A DNA stretch of 64,000 bases, taken from Amycolatopsis sp. NBC_01488 (GTDB lineage: Bacteria > Actinomycetota > Actinomycetes > Mycobacteriales > Pseudonocardiaceae). A program made the position numbers and the translations under genes. The stretch is from the NCBI RefSeq assembly GCF_036227105.1, contig NZ_CP109434.1, positions 7,102,501 through 7,166,500 on the forward strand. The letters run 5' to 3'. Below are positions 1 to 7,861 of the stretch, piece after piece (positions within the stretch are counted from its first letter, which is position 1; each line of letters starts with the position of its first letter). The notes under the pieces are model-generated. The model did no database searches, was not told where the DNA came from, and worked only from the letters and a program-made list of their open reading frames with translations.

Positions 1-8
1 CGGTCACG

Positions 9-1319
9 ATGGCCGAGGTCCGTGAGCTCCGGGACGTCTACGGACGGCGATACCGCGTCGGGGAGTCCGACCGGGAGCTGCTCGGCCGGCCGCGGGCGTG
101 GATCACCTGGCTGGCCGCGGCGGCGATGCTCGCCGCGGGGGTGCAGCAGTACGGGTTCGGCGCGATCGTTCCCGCGCTGAGCCGGGCACACGGCTGGACC
201 TTCGGCGGGATCGTCCTCTCGCTCGCGGTGTGGGCGATCTGCCAGGCCGGGACGGCGTTCCCGGCGGCGTGGCTGCGCGAACGCGGTCTGCTCCCCGCTC
301 CCGCGGCGATGGCCGCCGGCGCCGTGCTGTGCGCCGCCGGGCTGGTCACGCTCGGCCACGCGACCAGCCTCGTCACCGTCTTCCTCGGCTACTCGGTGCT
401 CGGCGGGCTCGGCACCGGCCTGGTCTACGCCACCTGCGTCGGCGCGGTGCTGGCCTGGTTCCCGGACCGGACCGCGCCGAGCGCGGGCATGGTCAGCGGC
501 GCGTTCGCCTACGGCAGCGTGCCCTTCGTCGTGCTCGCGGCTGCCCTGCCTGCCGCGCGTCCGGTGCTCCTGGACGGCACCGCGGCCGTCGTGCTCGCCG
601 TCGTCGCCGGGGCGGGCGCCTTGCTGCGGTACCCGCCGCGGCACTGGTGGCCCGCGACGCCCGAGCCGCGCACCTGGGCCCTCGACCCGGCGCACAACCG
701 GCGCCCGGCCGTCCGGCACTACCGGCCGGCGGAGCTGTTCCGGTGCGGGACGACCCTCGCGCTGTACCTCGTCGTCGTGCTCGCGGCCGCCGTGCTGCTG
801 TTCGACCTCGCCTACCTGGCGACGTTCGTCGCCGAGCGCGGCGGGCCTGGCCTCGCCGCGGCCGCGCTGGCCCTGCTCGCCGCCGCGACCGGCAGCGGCC
901 GGGTGCTCATCGGCCGGCTCGCCGACCGGCTCGGCCGGCACCGGATCCTGCGGTTCGCGCTGGTCGCGGGTGGTGTCGCGCAGTTCGTCCTCTTCTACTC
1001 GGGAGAGCACCGGCACGCCGTCGGCCTGCTGTTCGGCGTTGCGCTCGCGGGGCTCGGGAACGGCTGCTGCTACACGCTGCTGGTCGGCCTCGTGCGCGAG
1101 TACTTCGGCGAGGAGTCGGCGGCCCAGAACTTCGGGATACTGTATTCCGCCAAGGCGGTCGGCGCGGTCGTCGGGATCGGGCTCGCCGCGCTGGTCGTGA
1201 CGTCGCACGGGTTCGTCGGCGCCTTCGCCGCGGCCGGGCTGCTGAGCCTGGCCGGCGCGGTGCTCTCCGGGCGGCTGACCCAGCCGGGCCGGCCCAAGTC
1301 GCTGCTGCCGGCGGCCTGA
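9..1319 (+). CDS. MFS oxalate/formate antiporter-like transporter (first paralog)
   Basis: A 436-residue major facilitator protein with about twelve hydrophobic segments, predicted to exchange oxalate and formate (or a related carboxylate) across the cytoplasmic membrane. It is a clear paralog of the carrier at 11384-12760. Both start with a short cytosolic stretch containing the shared motif YRVGES, then GR-x-R-x-W, and both share a YSVLGG-x-G-x-GLVYATC segment and a YFGE segment near the C-terminus. The ATG at 9 aligns with the start of the paralog, so the gene looks complete; its ribosome binding site lies before the window. It is followed at once by fdhD, which ties it to formate metabolism. 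Substrate is inferred from family and context; direction of transport cannot be read from sequence. Confidence 0.85.
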   Translation: MAEVRELRDVYGRRYRVGESDRELLGRPRAWITWLAAAAMLAAGVQQYGFGAIVPALSRAHGWTFGGIVLSLAVWAICQAGTAFPAAWLRERGLLPAPAAMAAGAVLCAAGLVTLGHATSLVTVFLGYSVLGGLGTGLVYATCVGAVLAWFPDRTAPSAGMVSGAFAYGSVPFVVLAAALPAARPVLLDGTAAVVLAVVAGAGALLRYPPRHWWPATPEPRTWALDPAHNRRPAVRHYRPAELFRCGTTLALYLVVVLAAAVLLFDLAYLATFVAERGGPGLAAAALALLAAATGSGRVLIGRLADRLGRHRILRFALVAGGVAQFVLFYSGEHRHAVGLLFGVALAGLGNGCCYTLLVGLVREYFGEESAAQNFGILYSAKAVGAVVGIGLAALVVTSHGFVGAFAAAGLLSLAGAVLSGRLTQPGRPKSLLPAA

Positions 1320-1320
1320 C

Positions 1321-2154
1321 GTGGGGCGGATGACGAGCCGGCGCCGGGTGGTGCGCGTCCACGACGGCGTGCCCACCACACGGCCGGACACGCTGACGGT
1401 CGAGGAACCCCTGGAAATCCGGGTGGCCGGGAAGGCGCTGTCGATCACGATGCGGACCCCGGGCGACGACTTCGACCTCGCCGCCGGGTTCCTGGTCGGC
1501 GAGGGCGTGGTGCGGGCCGCCGCGGACATCCACTCGATCCGGTACTGCGCCGGCGCCACGGCCGACGGCGGCAATACGTACAACGTCCTCGACGTCGTGC
1601 TCGCGCCGGGCGTCGCGCCGCCGGACGCGTCGGTGGAGCGGAACTTCTACACGACGTCCTCGTGCGGCCTGTGCGGGAAGGCGAGCCTGGACGCCGTCCG
1701 GACGACGGTGACGTGGCCGGTGGACGCGGACCCGTTCGGCACCGACCCGGCGACGCTCGCCGGTCTGCCCGGGGAGCTCCGTGCGGCGCAACGGGTCTTC
1801 GACCGCACCGGCGGCCTGCACGCGGCGGGCCTCTTCGACGCCGACGGGAAGCTGCTGTGCCTGCGCGAGGACGTCGGGCGGCACAACGCGGTGGACAAGG
1901 TGATCGGCTGGGCTTGCCGCGACGGCGGGCTGCCCCTCTCCGGGACGGCGCTGATGGTGAGCGGGCGGGCGTCGTTCGAGCTGGTGCAGAAGGCGGTGAT
2001 GGCAGGGATTCCTTTGCTGGCAGCGGTTTCCGCGCCGTCGTCGCTGGCGGTGGACCTGGCTGCCGAGCTGGGCCTGACCCTGGTGGGCTTCCTGCGGGGC
2101 ACGTCGATGAACGTCTACACGCGACCCGACCGGCTCGGCCTTCAGCCGAGCTGA
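1321..2154 (+). CDS. fdhD: FdhD, formate dehydrogenase sulfurtransferase
   Basis: FdhD passes sulfur to the molybdenum/bis-MGD cofactor of formate dehydrogenase and is needed for its activity. The 277-residue protein has the family's CGLCG motif (Cys115 and Cys118 counted from the GTG) and the EEPLEIRV and GR-x-SFEL-x-QKA segments. The GTG at 1321 lies one base after the stop of the upstream transporter; an ATG at 1330 is an alternative start. The dehydrogenase it would serve is encoded at 14753-19273. The last 13 bases overlap the convergent LysR gene. Confidence 0.95.
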   Translation: MGRMTSRRRVVRVHDGVPTTRPDTLTVEEPLEIRVAGKALSITMRTPGDDFDLAAGFLVGEGVVRAAADIHSIRYCAGATADGGNTYNVLDVVLAPGVAPPDASVERNFYTTSSCGLCGKASLDAVRTTVTWPVDADPFGTDPATLAGLPGELRAAQRVFDRTGGLHAAGLFDADGKLLCLREDVGRHNAVDKVIGWACRDGGLPLSGTALMVSGRASFELVQKAVMAGIPLLAAVSAPSSLAVDLAAELGLTLVGFLRGTSMNVYTRPDRLGLQPS

Positions 2155-3611
2155 GCGACCAGCGCGGCGACGGCGGCCGAAGGATCACCCCGGTGGACGG
2201 CGGCGAGCTGCCACGTCGGCGGCCGGTCGAACCGCCGGACGGTGAGATCGGGAAACCGCGCAGTGGCGGAGAGCGGCAGAACGCAGGCGGCGAGCCCGGC
2301 CCGCACGAGCCCGGCGGCGACGGCGAGATCATCGACCTCGAGCGACACCCGTCGACGGGGGAAGGCCCGGTCGACGGCTTCGCGGATGGCCCAGCCCGGC
2401 GGGAAGTCCACAAGGGACAGTTCGGAGAGATCGGCGGGTGCGGAGCGCGACCCGCCGGGCGCGGTGGCGAGCACGAGTTCTTCGCTCGCGAGCGGAATGG
2501 TGACCAGCCCGGATCCGGGATCGCCGGGCAGGGCGCTGTACGTGGTTGATGCCGGTGTGGCGGTGGTGGGGACGCGGTCGCTGGGGGAGCGATCGTGCGC
2601 AGAGCGGGCGGGCTCGGCGGGGCAACCGCTGGGCGGGGTGCCGCGTGCGGGCGATGCCGGTGTGGCGGTGTTGGGGACGGGCTCGCTGGGGGAGCGGTCG
2701 TGCGCAGAGCGGGCGGGCGAACCGCTGGACGCGGCGCAGCATGCAGGCGGTGTCGGTGTGGCGGTGTTGGGGACGGGCTCGCTGGGGGAGCGGTCGTGCG
2801 CAGAGCGGGCGGGCGAACCGCTGGACGCGGCGCAGCATGCAGGCGGTGTCGGTGTGGCGGTGTTGGGAATGGGGTCGCTGGGGGAGCGATGGCGCGCAGA
2901 GCGGGCGGGCTCGGCGGGGGAACCGCTGGCAGGGGTGCCGCATGCGGGCGATGCCGGGGTGGGAATGGTGCAGCCGACTGTGCCGCCGAGTGCGGCATGG
3001 GCCGCCGCGGGATCGTCGGCTGGCAGGTCGTGAGTGCGGATGAACGAACCGGTCGCCGAACCCGCCGATGACGAAACCCGATCGGCGACGGAACCGTCAG
3101 GCTCGGCTCGGCGGGCGAAGCCGGTCGCTCCGGCAACGGAGTCGATCCGGCCCACTGCAACCGATCCAGGGCCAAGACCCGAGGCCACGGTCAGCACCAC
3201 ATCCACAGTGGACTCCGCCAGGACCCGTTCCACGACACCGGGCCGGACCTGTCGCACCTCCACCGCCAACCCCGGGTGAACGTCCCGCAGCGCCGCCAGG
3301 ACCCGGTGCCAGTCGGCCAGCAACCCCGGGCACACCCCGAGCCGTACCCGGCCGCCGACCGGGGACACCGCCGCCCTGGCGCGGGCTGCCGCCGCCAGGG
3401 CCGCCCGCGCGGCGGGCATGAATGCCTCGCCGGCGGGCGTCAGGACCACCCGGTGCGTCGTGCGGTGGAACAACGGCGTTCCCAGGTCCCGCTCCAACGC
3501 CCGGACCACCGTGGATACTGTCGACTGGACCGTCCGCAGCCGCAAAGCAGCCGCCGTGAAGCCGCCCTCCTCCGCGACCGCCACCACCACCGCCAGCTGG
3601 CGCAGCTCCAT
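2142..3611 (-). CDS. LysR-family regulator interrupted by a tandem-repeat insertion
   Basis: A 489-residue LysR-type transcription factor; ordinary members have about 300. Residues 1-60 are a normal N-terminal winged helix (GGFTAAALRL, RALERDLGTPLFHR). The effector domain starts normally (about 85-147) and resumes at about 368 (GLVTIPLASEELVLA), running to the end with recognisable LysR features. Between lies about 220 residues rich in Pro, Ala, Ser, Thr and Arg, including tandem repeats of 32-35 residues (about 213-355). The frame is open throughout. The ATG at 3611 overlaps the stop of the carbonic-anhydrase-like gene in a TGATG, so it ends a four-gene operon with the succinyl-CoA ligase pair. 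Whether the protein still senses an effector is unclear; it may be a degenerating regulator. Confidence 0.75.
   Translation of the reverse strand: MELRQLAVVVAVAEEGGFTAAALRLRTVQSTVSTVVRALERDLGTPLFHRTTHRVVLTPAGEAFMPAARAALAAAARARAAVSPVGGRVRLGVCPGLLADWHRVLAALRDVHPGLAVEVRQVRPGVVERVLAESTVDVVLTVASGLGPGSVAVGRIDSVAGATGFARRAEPDGSVADRVSSSAGSATGSFIRTHDLPADDPAAAHAALGGTVGCTIPTPASPACGTPASGSPAEPARSARHRSPSDPIPNTATPTPPACCAASSGSPARSAHDRSPSEPVPNTATPTPPACCAASSGSPARSAHDRSPSEPVPNTATPASPARGTPPSGCPAEPARSAHDRSPSDRVPTTATPASTTYSALPGDPGSGLVTIPLASEELVLATAPGGSRSAPADLSELSLVDFPPGWAIREAVDRAFPRRRVSLEVDDLAVAAGLVRAGLAACVLPLSATARFPDLTVRRFDRPPTWQLAAVHRGDPSAAVAALVAQLG
2548..2973. repeat. Tandem repeat, units of 105, 96, 96 and 105 bp plus a partial unit
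   Basis: Four successive units begin near 2548, 2653, 2749 and 2845, with a partial fifth from 2950. Each contains the core GGTGTGGCGGTG and then a conserved GTCGCTGGGGGAGCG or close variant. The two central 96-bp units are almost identical; the outer units carry an extra 9 bp. All lengths are multiples of three, so the LysR frame on the minus strand is kept and the repeats are translated into 32- to 35-residue blocks containing NTATP and HDRSPS. Confidence 0.9.
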
Positions 3612-3796
3612 CACGGCACCTCGTCCGGGACGTAGCCGCGGGCGACGTCGGCGTGGGGCATCCGCGCGGACTCCGTGAAGGTGCGCAACCCGCAGTCCCG
3701 GTGGTGGATCAGCCCGATGTCGCGCGTGCCGAGCAGGTGCCGGCGTACGCTGATCCGCGCGTCCATGCACGTGAGCACCGCCGGCTTCACCGACAT
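3611..3796 (-). CDS. Miniature or remnant beta-carbonic anhydrase (61 residues)
   Basis: A 61-residue frame matching two separate pieces of a beta-class carbonic anhydrase joined directly. The first piece has the CxDxR motif (Cys10, Asp12, Arg14); the second has LLGTRDI followed by HHRDCG (His32, Cys35). The roughly 34 residues that lie between these in normal family members, and most of the C-terminal half, are missing. All zinc-ligand and Asp/Arg dyad residues survive in frame. The ATG overlaps the stop of the succinyl-CoA ligase alpha gene, and its own stop overlaps the LysR start, both as TGATG, so it sits in a coupled operon. It is either a decaying remnant or a retained small zinc protein; catalysis seems unlikely without the missing fold. 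Confidence 0.65.
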   Translation of the reverse strand: MSVKPAVLTCMDARISVRRHLLGTRDIGLIHHRDCGLRTFTESARMPHADVARGYVPDEVP

Positions 3797-4677
3797 CAGC
3801 CCAGCACCTCGCGGACGAGCGCCGCCGTCTCGCTCGGCGTCCGGCCGACGCGGATTTCCGCTGCCTCCAACGCTTCCTTCTTCGCCGACGCCGTTCCCGC
3901 CGAGCCGGAGACGATCGCGCCCGCGTGACCCATCGTCTTGCCTTCCGGTGCGGTGAACCCGGCGACGTACCCGACGACCGGCTTCGACACGGTGGCCCGG
4001 ACGAACTCCGCGGCCCGCTCCTCGGCGTCGCCGCCGATCTCGCCGATCAGCACGATCAGGTCCGTCTCGGGGTCCTTTTCGAACGCTTCGACGGCGTCGA
4101 TGTGCGTCGTCCCGATGATCGGGTCGCCGCCGATGCCGACGCACGTGGAGAATCCGATGTCGCGCAGCTCGTGCATGAGCTGGTACGTCAGCGTGCCGGA
4201 CTTCGACACGAGCCCGATCCGCCCGGGGCCGGTGATGTCGGCCGGGATGATCCCCGCGTTGGACTTGCCGGGCGAGATGATGCCGGGGCAGTTCGGCCCG
4301 ATGATCCGCGTCCGCCCACCCGCCGCGACGGCGTGCGCCCACAGCCGGGCGGTGTCGTGCACCGGCACGCCCTCGGTGATCACCACCGCCAGGCCGATGC
4401 CTGCGTCCACCGCTTCGATCACGGCGTCCTCGACGAACGGCGGCGGCACGAACAGCACGCAGACGTCGGCGGCGGCCGACGCGATCGATTCCGCGACACT
4501 GCCGTAGACGGGCAGCGAACGACCGGAGATCTCCACCTCCTGCCCCGCCTTGCGCGGGTTCACCCCGCCGACGACGTTCGTGCCCGCGGCCAGCATCCGC
4601 CGGGTGTGCTTGGCGCCCTCGGAGCCGGTGATGCCGGAGACGACGATCCGGCTGGTCTCGTCCAGGAAGATGGCCAC
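3796..4677 (-). CDS. sucD: Succinyl-CoA ligase-type alpha subunit
   Basis: A 293-residue alpha subunit of an ADP/GDP-forming acyl-CoA ligase, which joins a carboxylate to CoA with ATP or runs in reverse. It has the N-terminal CoA-binding Rossmann domain (GITGSEG near residue 15), the GPNCPG loop and the active-site histidine His251 in GKTMGHAG that carries the phosphate. It follows the beta subunit gene by three bases and overlaps the next gene. Sitting opposite the oxalyl-CoA decarboxylase gene and sharing its promoter region, it is probably not the housekeeping TCA-cycle copy; oxalate, formate, malate or succinate are possible substrates. Function family is sure, substrate is not. Confidence 0.85.
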   Translation of the reverse strand: MAIFLDETSRIVVSGITGSEGAKHTRRMLAAGTNVVGGVNPRKAGQEVEISGRSLPVYGSVAESIASAAADVCVLFVPPPFVEDAVIEAVDAGIGLAVVITEGVPVHDTARLWAHAVAAGGRTRIIGPNCPGIISPGKSNAGIIPADITGPGRIGLVSKSGTLTYQLMHELRDIGFSTCVGIGGDPIIGTTHIDAVEAFEKDPETDLIVLIGEIGGDAEERAAEFVRATVSKPVVGYVAGFTAPEGKTMGHAGAIVSGSAGTASAKKEALEAAEIRVGRTPSETAALVREVLG

Positions 4678-4680
4678 GTC

Positions 4681-5826
4681 TCAGACCTCCGCGATCGCGA
4701 GCTTCGCCGCCTCGCGGGCGGCGTCGTCCATGGTGGCCACCACGGTGACCAGGGGGTGGGCGGCTTCGGCGAGGATCCGCCTGCCTTCGGTGACGTTGTT
4801 CCCGTCGAGCCGGACCACGAGGGGCTTGGTGGCCCGCGCGCCGAGGATCTCCAGCGACCGCACGATCCCCGTCGCGACGGCGTCGCACGCGGTGATCCCG
4901 CCGAAGACGTTGACGAACACGCTGCGCACCTGCGGGTCGCCGAGGATCACCGTCAGCCCGTTCACCATCACCTCGGCCGAGGCACCGCCGCCGATGTCGA
5001 GGAAGTTCGCCGGCCCGCGCGCGCCGGCCTCCGCGGCGGCGGCCGCCACGACGTCCAAAGTGGACATGACCAGGCCGGCGCCGTTGCCGATCACGCCGAT
5101 GTCGCCGTCGAGCTTGACGTAGTTGAGGCCCTTCGCACGGGCCTCGCGCTCCAGCGCGTCGCCGTCCGAGGTGTCGTCGAACGCACCGGACCGGCGGAAG
5201 GACGCGTTGTCGTCCAAGGTGATCTTGCCGTCGAGCGCGACGATCCCGGTGGACGTCCTGGCCAGCGGGTTGACCTCGACCAGCGTGCAGTCTTCGGCGA
5301 CGAAGACGTCCCACAGCTTCTCGACGACGTCGGCGAGCTCGGCGCGGACGTCGGCGGGGAACGCGGCGGCCACCGCGGCGGAGTCGACGCCGGCGAGCGG
5401 GTCCACGGGAACGCGGACGAGCGCCGCCGGATCGGTGGCCGCGACCTCCTCGATCTCCATGCCGCCGTGGACCGACGCCATCGCGAGGAACGTGCGCGCG
5501 GCGCGGTCGAGCAGGAAGGAGACGTAGTACTCCTCGGCGATCTCGCTGGCTTCGGTCACCAGGACGCGGTGCACGGTGTGGCCCTTGATGTCCATGTCGA
5601 GGATGTCGTCGGCGGCCTGTTCGGCGTCGTCGGCTGTATGCACTACGCGGACACCGCCCGCCTTGCCGCGGCCGCCGGTCTTCACCTGGGCCTTGACGAC
5701 CACCGGGCCGCCCAGTTCGGCCGCCGCGGACCGGACCGCGGCGGGGTCGGCGGCGACCCGCCCGCGGGGGACGGGAACGCCGTGCTTCTCGAAGAGGTCA
5801 CGGGCTTCGTGTTCGAAGAGATCCAT
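4681..5826 (-). CDS. sucC: Succinyl-CoA ligase-type beta subunit
   Basis: A 381-residue ATP-grasp beta subunit that pairs with the alpha subunit downstream. The N-terminus MDLFEHEARDLF, the GGRGKAGG nucleotide-binding stretch (about residues 46-53), VEVNPLA and the C-terminal NVFGGIT are family hallmarks. The ATG at 5826 is preferred over an upstream in-frame start at 5847 because it gives the conserved N-terminus and has AAAGGAC a suitable distance upstream. The gene is divergent from the decarboxylase at 6111; the 284-bp gap between them holds a predicted GntR site. Confidence 0.87.
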   Translation of the reverse strand: MDLFEHEARDLFEKHGVPVPRGRVAADPAAVRSAAAELGGPVVVKAQVKTGGRGKAGGVRVVHTADDAEQAADDILDMDIKGHTVHRVLVTEASEIAEEYYVSFLLDRAARTFLAMASVHGGMEIEEVAATDPAALVRVPVDPLAGVDSAAVAAAFPADVRAELADVVEKLWDVFVAEDCTLVEVNPLARTSTGIVALDGKITLDDNASFRRSGAFDDTSDGDALEREARAKGLNYVKLDGDIGVIGNGAGLVMSTLDVVAAAAAEAGARGPANFLDIGGGASAEVMVNGLTVILGDPQVRSVFVNVFGGITACDAVATGIVRSLEILGARATKPLVVRLDGNNVTEGRRILAEAAHPLVTVVATMDDAAREAAKLAIAEV

Positions 5827-5980
5827 GCGGGGGCGTCCTTTCCGCAACGGGGCAGGGCGAGGAGATCCGCCGTGTCCGGGCGTGCATTGACGGTCCGCGG
5901 GGGCGGGATCGAGGCCCGGGAAAAACCCTGCGGATAGCCCTGGACACGGGCTGCTTGAAGAGTGACTATATGCCTACCCC

Positions 5981-5995
5981 ATACGGTATGCAATC
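5981..5995. promoter_or_regulatory. Predicted GntR operator in the divergent sucC/oxc promoter
   Basis: The 15-bp sequence ATACGGTATGCAATC lies in the only long gap between the minus-strand ligase operon and the plus-strand decarboxylase operon (5827-6110). It matches ATACTGTATGCAATC at 13700-13714 at 14 of 15 positions, and its core GTATGCAA also occurs upstream of the gntR gene. The surrounding bases are unusually AT-rich. The binding protein is inferred to be the FCD-type GntR encoded at 12790-13527. Nothing else was seen in this gap. Confidence 0.6.
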
Positions 5996-6110
5996 TACAG
6001 TCTGCCGCGAAGAGGCCGCTGACCTCGACGGACAGGGCAGCGGCGACGAGCGGACCGAGTACGGAGCGCCGGACAAGAGAGATCCGGCGGCGGACCAGAG
6101 GAGTTGAGCA

Positions 6111-7847
6111 ATGGCGCTGACAACGACCGGCACCACCGCGGGGGAGAGTGCCCGAGCGACGAACGGCGCCGAGCCCGCGCCCGCCGAAATATCGGGTGGC
6201 CACCTCGTGGCGAAGGCGCTGAAGGCCGAAGGGGTCGACACGATCTTCACCCTCTGCGGCGGCCACATCATCGACATCTACGACGGCTGCGTCGACGAAG
6301 GCATCGAGGTCATCGACGTCCGGCACGAGCAGGTCGCGGCACACGCGGCCGACGGCTACGCGCGGATCACCGGCAAGCCCGGCTGCGCGGTCGTCACCGC
6401 GGGACCCGGCACCACCGACGCGGTCACCGGGGTCGCGAACGCCCTGCGCGCGGAGAGCCCGATGCTGCTCATCGGCGGCCAGGGCGCGCTCACCCAGCAC
6501 AAGATGGGGTCGCTGCAGGACCTCCCGCACGTGGACATGATGACGCCGATCACCAAGTTCGCCGCCACCGTGCCGCACACCGCGCGCGTCGCCGACCTCG
6601 TGTCGATGGCGTTCCGCGAGGCCTACGCCGGTGCGCCCGGGCCGTCGTTCCTGGAGATCCCGCGCGACGTCCTCGACGCGCGGGTACCCCTGGAGCAGGC
6701 CCGCATCCCGGAGGCCGGCCGCTACCGCGCGTCGACGAAGAACGCGGGCGACCCCGCCGACATCGAGAAGCTCGCCGACCTGCTGGTGCACGCGAAGAAG
6801 CCGGCCATCCTGCTCGGCAGCCAGGTCTGGACCACGCGGGCCACCGAGCCGGCCGTCGACCTGGTGCGCACGCTCAACATCCCGGCGTACATGAACGGCG
6901 CCGGCCGCGGCACGCTGCCGCCGGGCGATCCGCACCACTTCCAGCTCTCGCGCCGCTACGCCTTCGACAACGCCGACGTCATCGTCATCGTCGGCACCCC
7001 GTTCGACTTCCGGATGGGCTACGGCAAGCGGCTGTCGAAGGACGCCGCCGTCGTCCAGATCGACCTCGACTACCGCACGGTCGGCAAGAACCGCGACATC
7101 GACCTCGGCATCGTCGGCGACGCCGGGCAGGTCCTCGCCGCGGTCGCCGAGGCCGCGTCCGGCCGCGCCGACAACGGTGCCGTCGGCCGGAAGGCCTGGC
7201 TCGAAGAACTCCAGGCGGTGGAGGAGAAGGCGAAGCAGAAGCGGCTGCCGCTGCAGCACTCGGACGCGAGCCCGATCCACCCGTACCGGCTGGTGCACGA
7301 GATCAACGAGTTCCTCACCGAGGACTCGATCTACATCGGCGACGGCGGCGACATCGTCACCTTCTCCGGCCAGGTCGTGCAGCCGAAGTCGCCCGGCCAC
7401 TGGATGGACCCGGGTCCACTCGGGACACTCGGCGTCGGCATCCCGTTCGTCCTGGCCGCGAAGCACGCCCGCCCGGACAAGGAGGTCGTCGCGCTCTTCG
7501 GCGACGGCGCCTTCAGCCTCACCGGCTGGGACTTCGAGACGCTGGTGCGGTTCGACCTGCCGTTCGTCGGGATCGTCGGCAACAACTCGTCGATGAACCA
7601 GATCCGCTACGGCCAGGCCGCGAAGTACGGGCTGCCGCGCGAGCGCGTCGGCAACACCCTCGGCGACGTCCGCTACGACGAGTTCGCGCGGATGCTCGGC
7701 GGTTACGGCGAAGAAGTCCGCGACCCGGCCGACATCGGGCCGGCGCTGCTGCGGGCGCGGGAGTCCGGCAAGCCGTCGCTGATCAACGTCTGGGTCGACC
7801 CCGACGTGTACGCCCCCGGAACCATGAACCAGACCATGTACAAGTGA
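6111..7847 (+). CDS. oxc: TPP-dependent oxalyl-CoA decarboxylase-like enzyme
   Basis: A 578-residue thiamine diphosphate enzyme with the usual three domains. The cofactor-activating glutamate is Glu73 (RHEQ), and the TPP/Mg motif runs from GDG (464-466) to NN (491-492). Its place directly before formyl-CoA transferase and beside oxalate carriers suggests conversion of oxalyl-CoA to formyl-CoA and CO2. It is not a close relative of the known Oxc/YfdU enzymes: where those have a GDYEELDQ stretch with catalytic Tyr and Glu, this protein reads GSLQDLPH. It looks closer to general acetolactate-synthase-like proteins. The first 26 residues are a poorly conserved extension. The ATG at 6111 follows GAGGAG. 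Fold is certain; the substrate is inferred from context. Confidence 0.75.
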   Translation: MALTTTGTTAGESARATNGAEPAPAEISGGHLVAKALKAEGVDTIFTLCGGHIIDIYDGCVDEGIEVIDVRHEQVAAHAADGYARITGKPGCAVVTAGPGTTDAVTGVANALRAESPMLLIGGQGALTQHKMGSLQDLPHVDMMTPITKFAATVPHTARVADLVSMAFREAYAGAPGPSFLEIPRDVLDARVPLEQARIPEAGRYRASTKNAGDPADIEKLADLLVHAKKPAILLGSQVWTTRATEPAVDLVRTLNIPAYMNGAGRGTLPPGDPHHFQLSRRYAFDNADVIVIVGTPFDFRMGYGKRLSKDAAVVQIDLDYRTVGKNRDIDLGIVGDAGQVLAAVAEAASGRADNGAVGRKAWLEELQAVEEKAKQKRLPLQHSDASPIHPYRLVHEINEFLTEDSIYIGDGGDIVTFSGQVVQPKSPGHWMDPGPLGTLGVGIPFVLAAKHARPDKEVVALFGDGAFSLTGWDFETLVRFDLPFVGIVGNNSSMNQIRYGQAAKYGLPRERVGNTLGDVRYDEFARMLGGYGEEVRDPADIGPALLRARESGKPSLINVWVDPDVYAPGTMNQTMYK

Positions 7848-7861
7848 GCGGAGGCCAACGC

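Noticed and set aside
2548..2973. Repeats that might be taken for a CRISPR array
   Set aside because: The units are 96-105 bp and contiguous, with no short repeat/unique spacer pattern, they stay in frame within a LysR gene, and no cas gene is nearby.
3611..3796. A sequencing error truncating a full carbonic anhydrase gene
   Set aside because: The missing section is absent from the DNA in every frame, and the join is in frame; a single-base error could not produce this.
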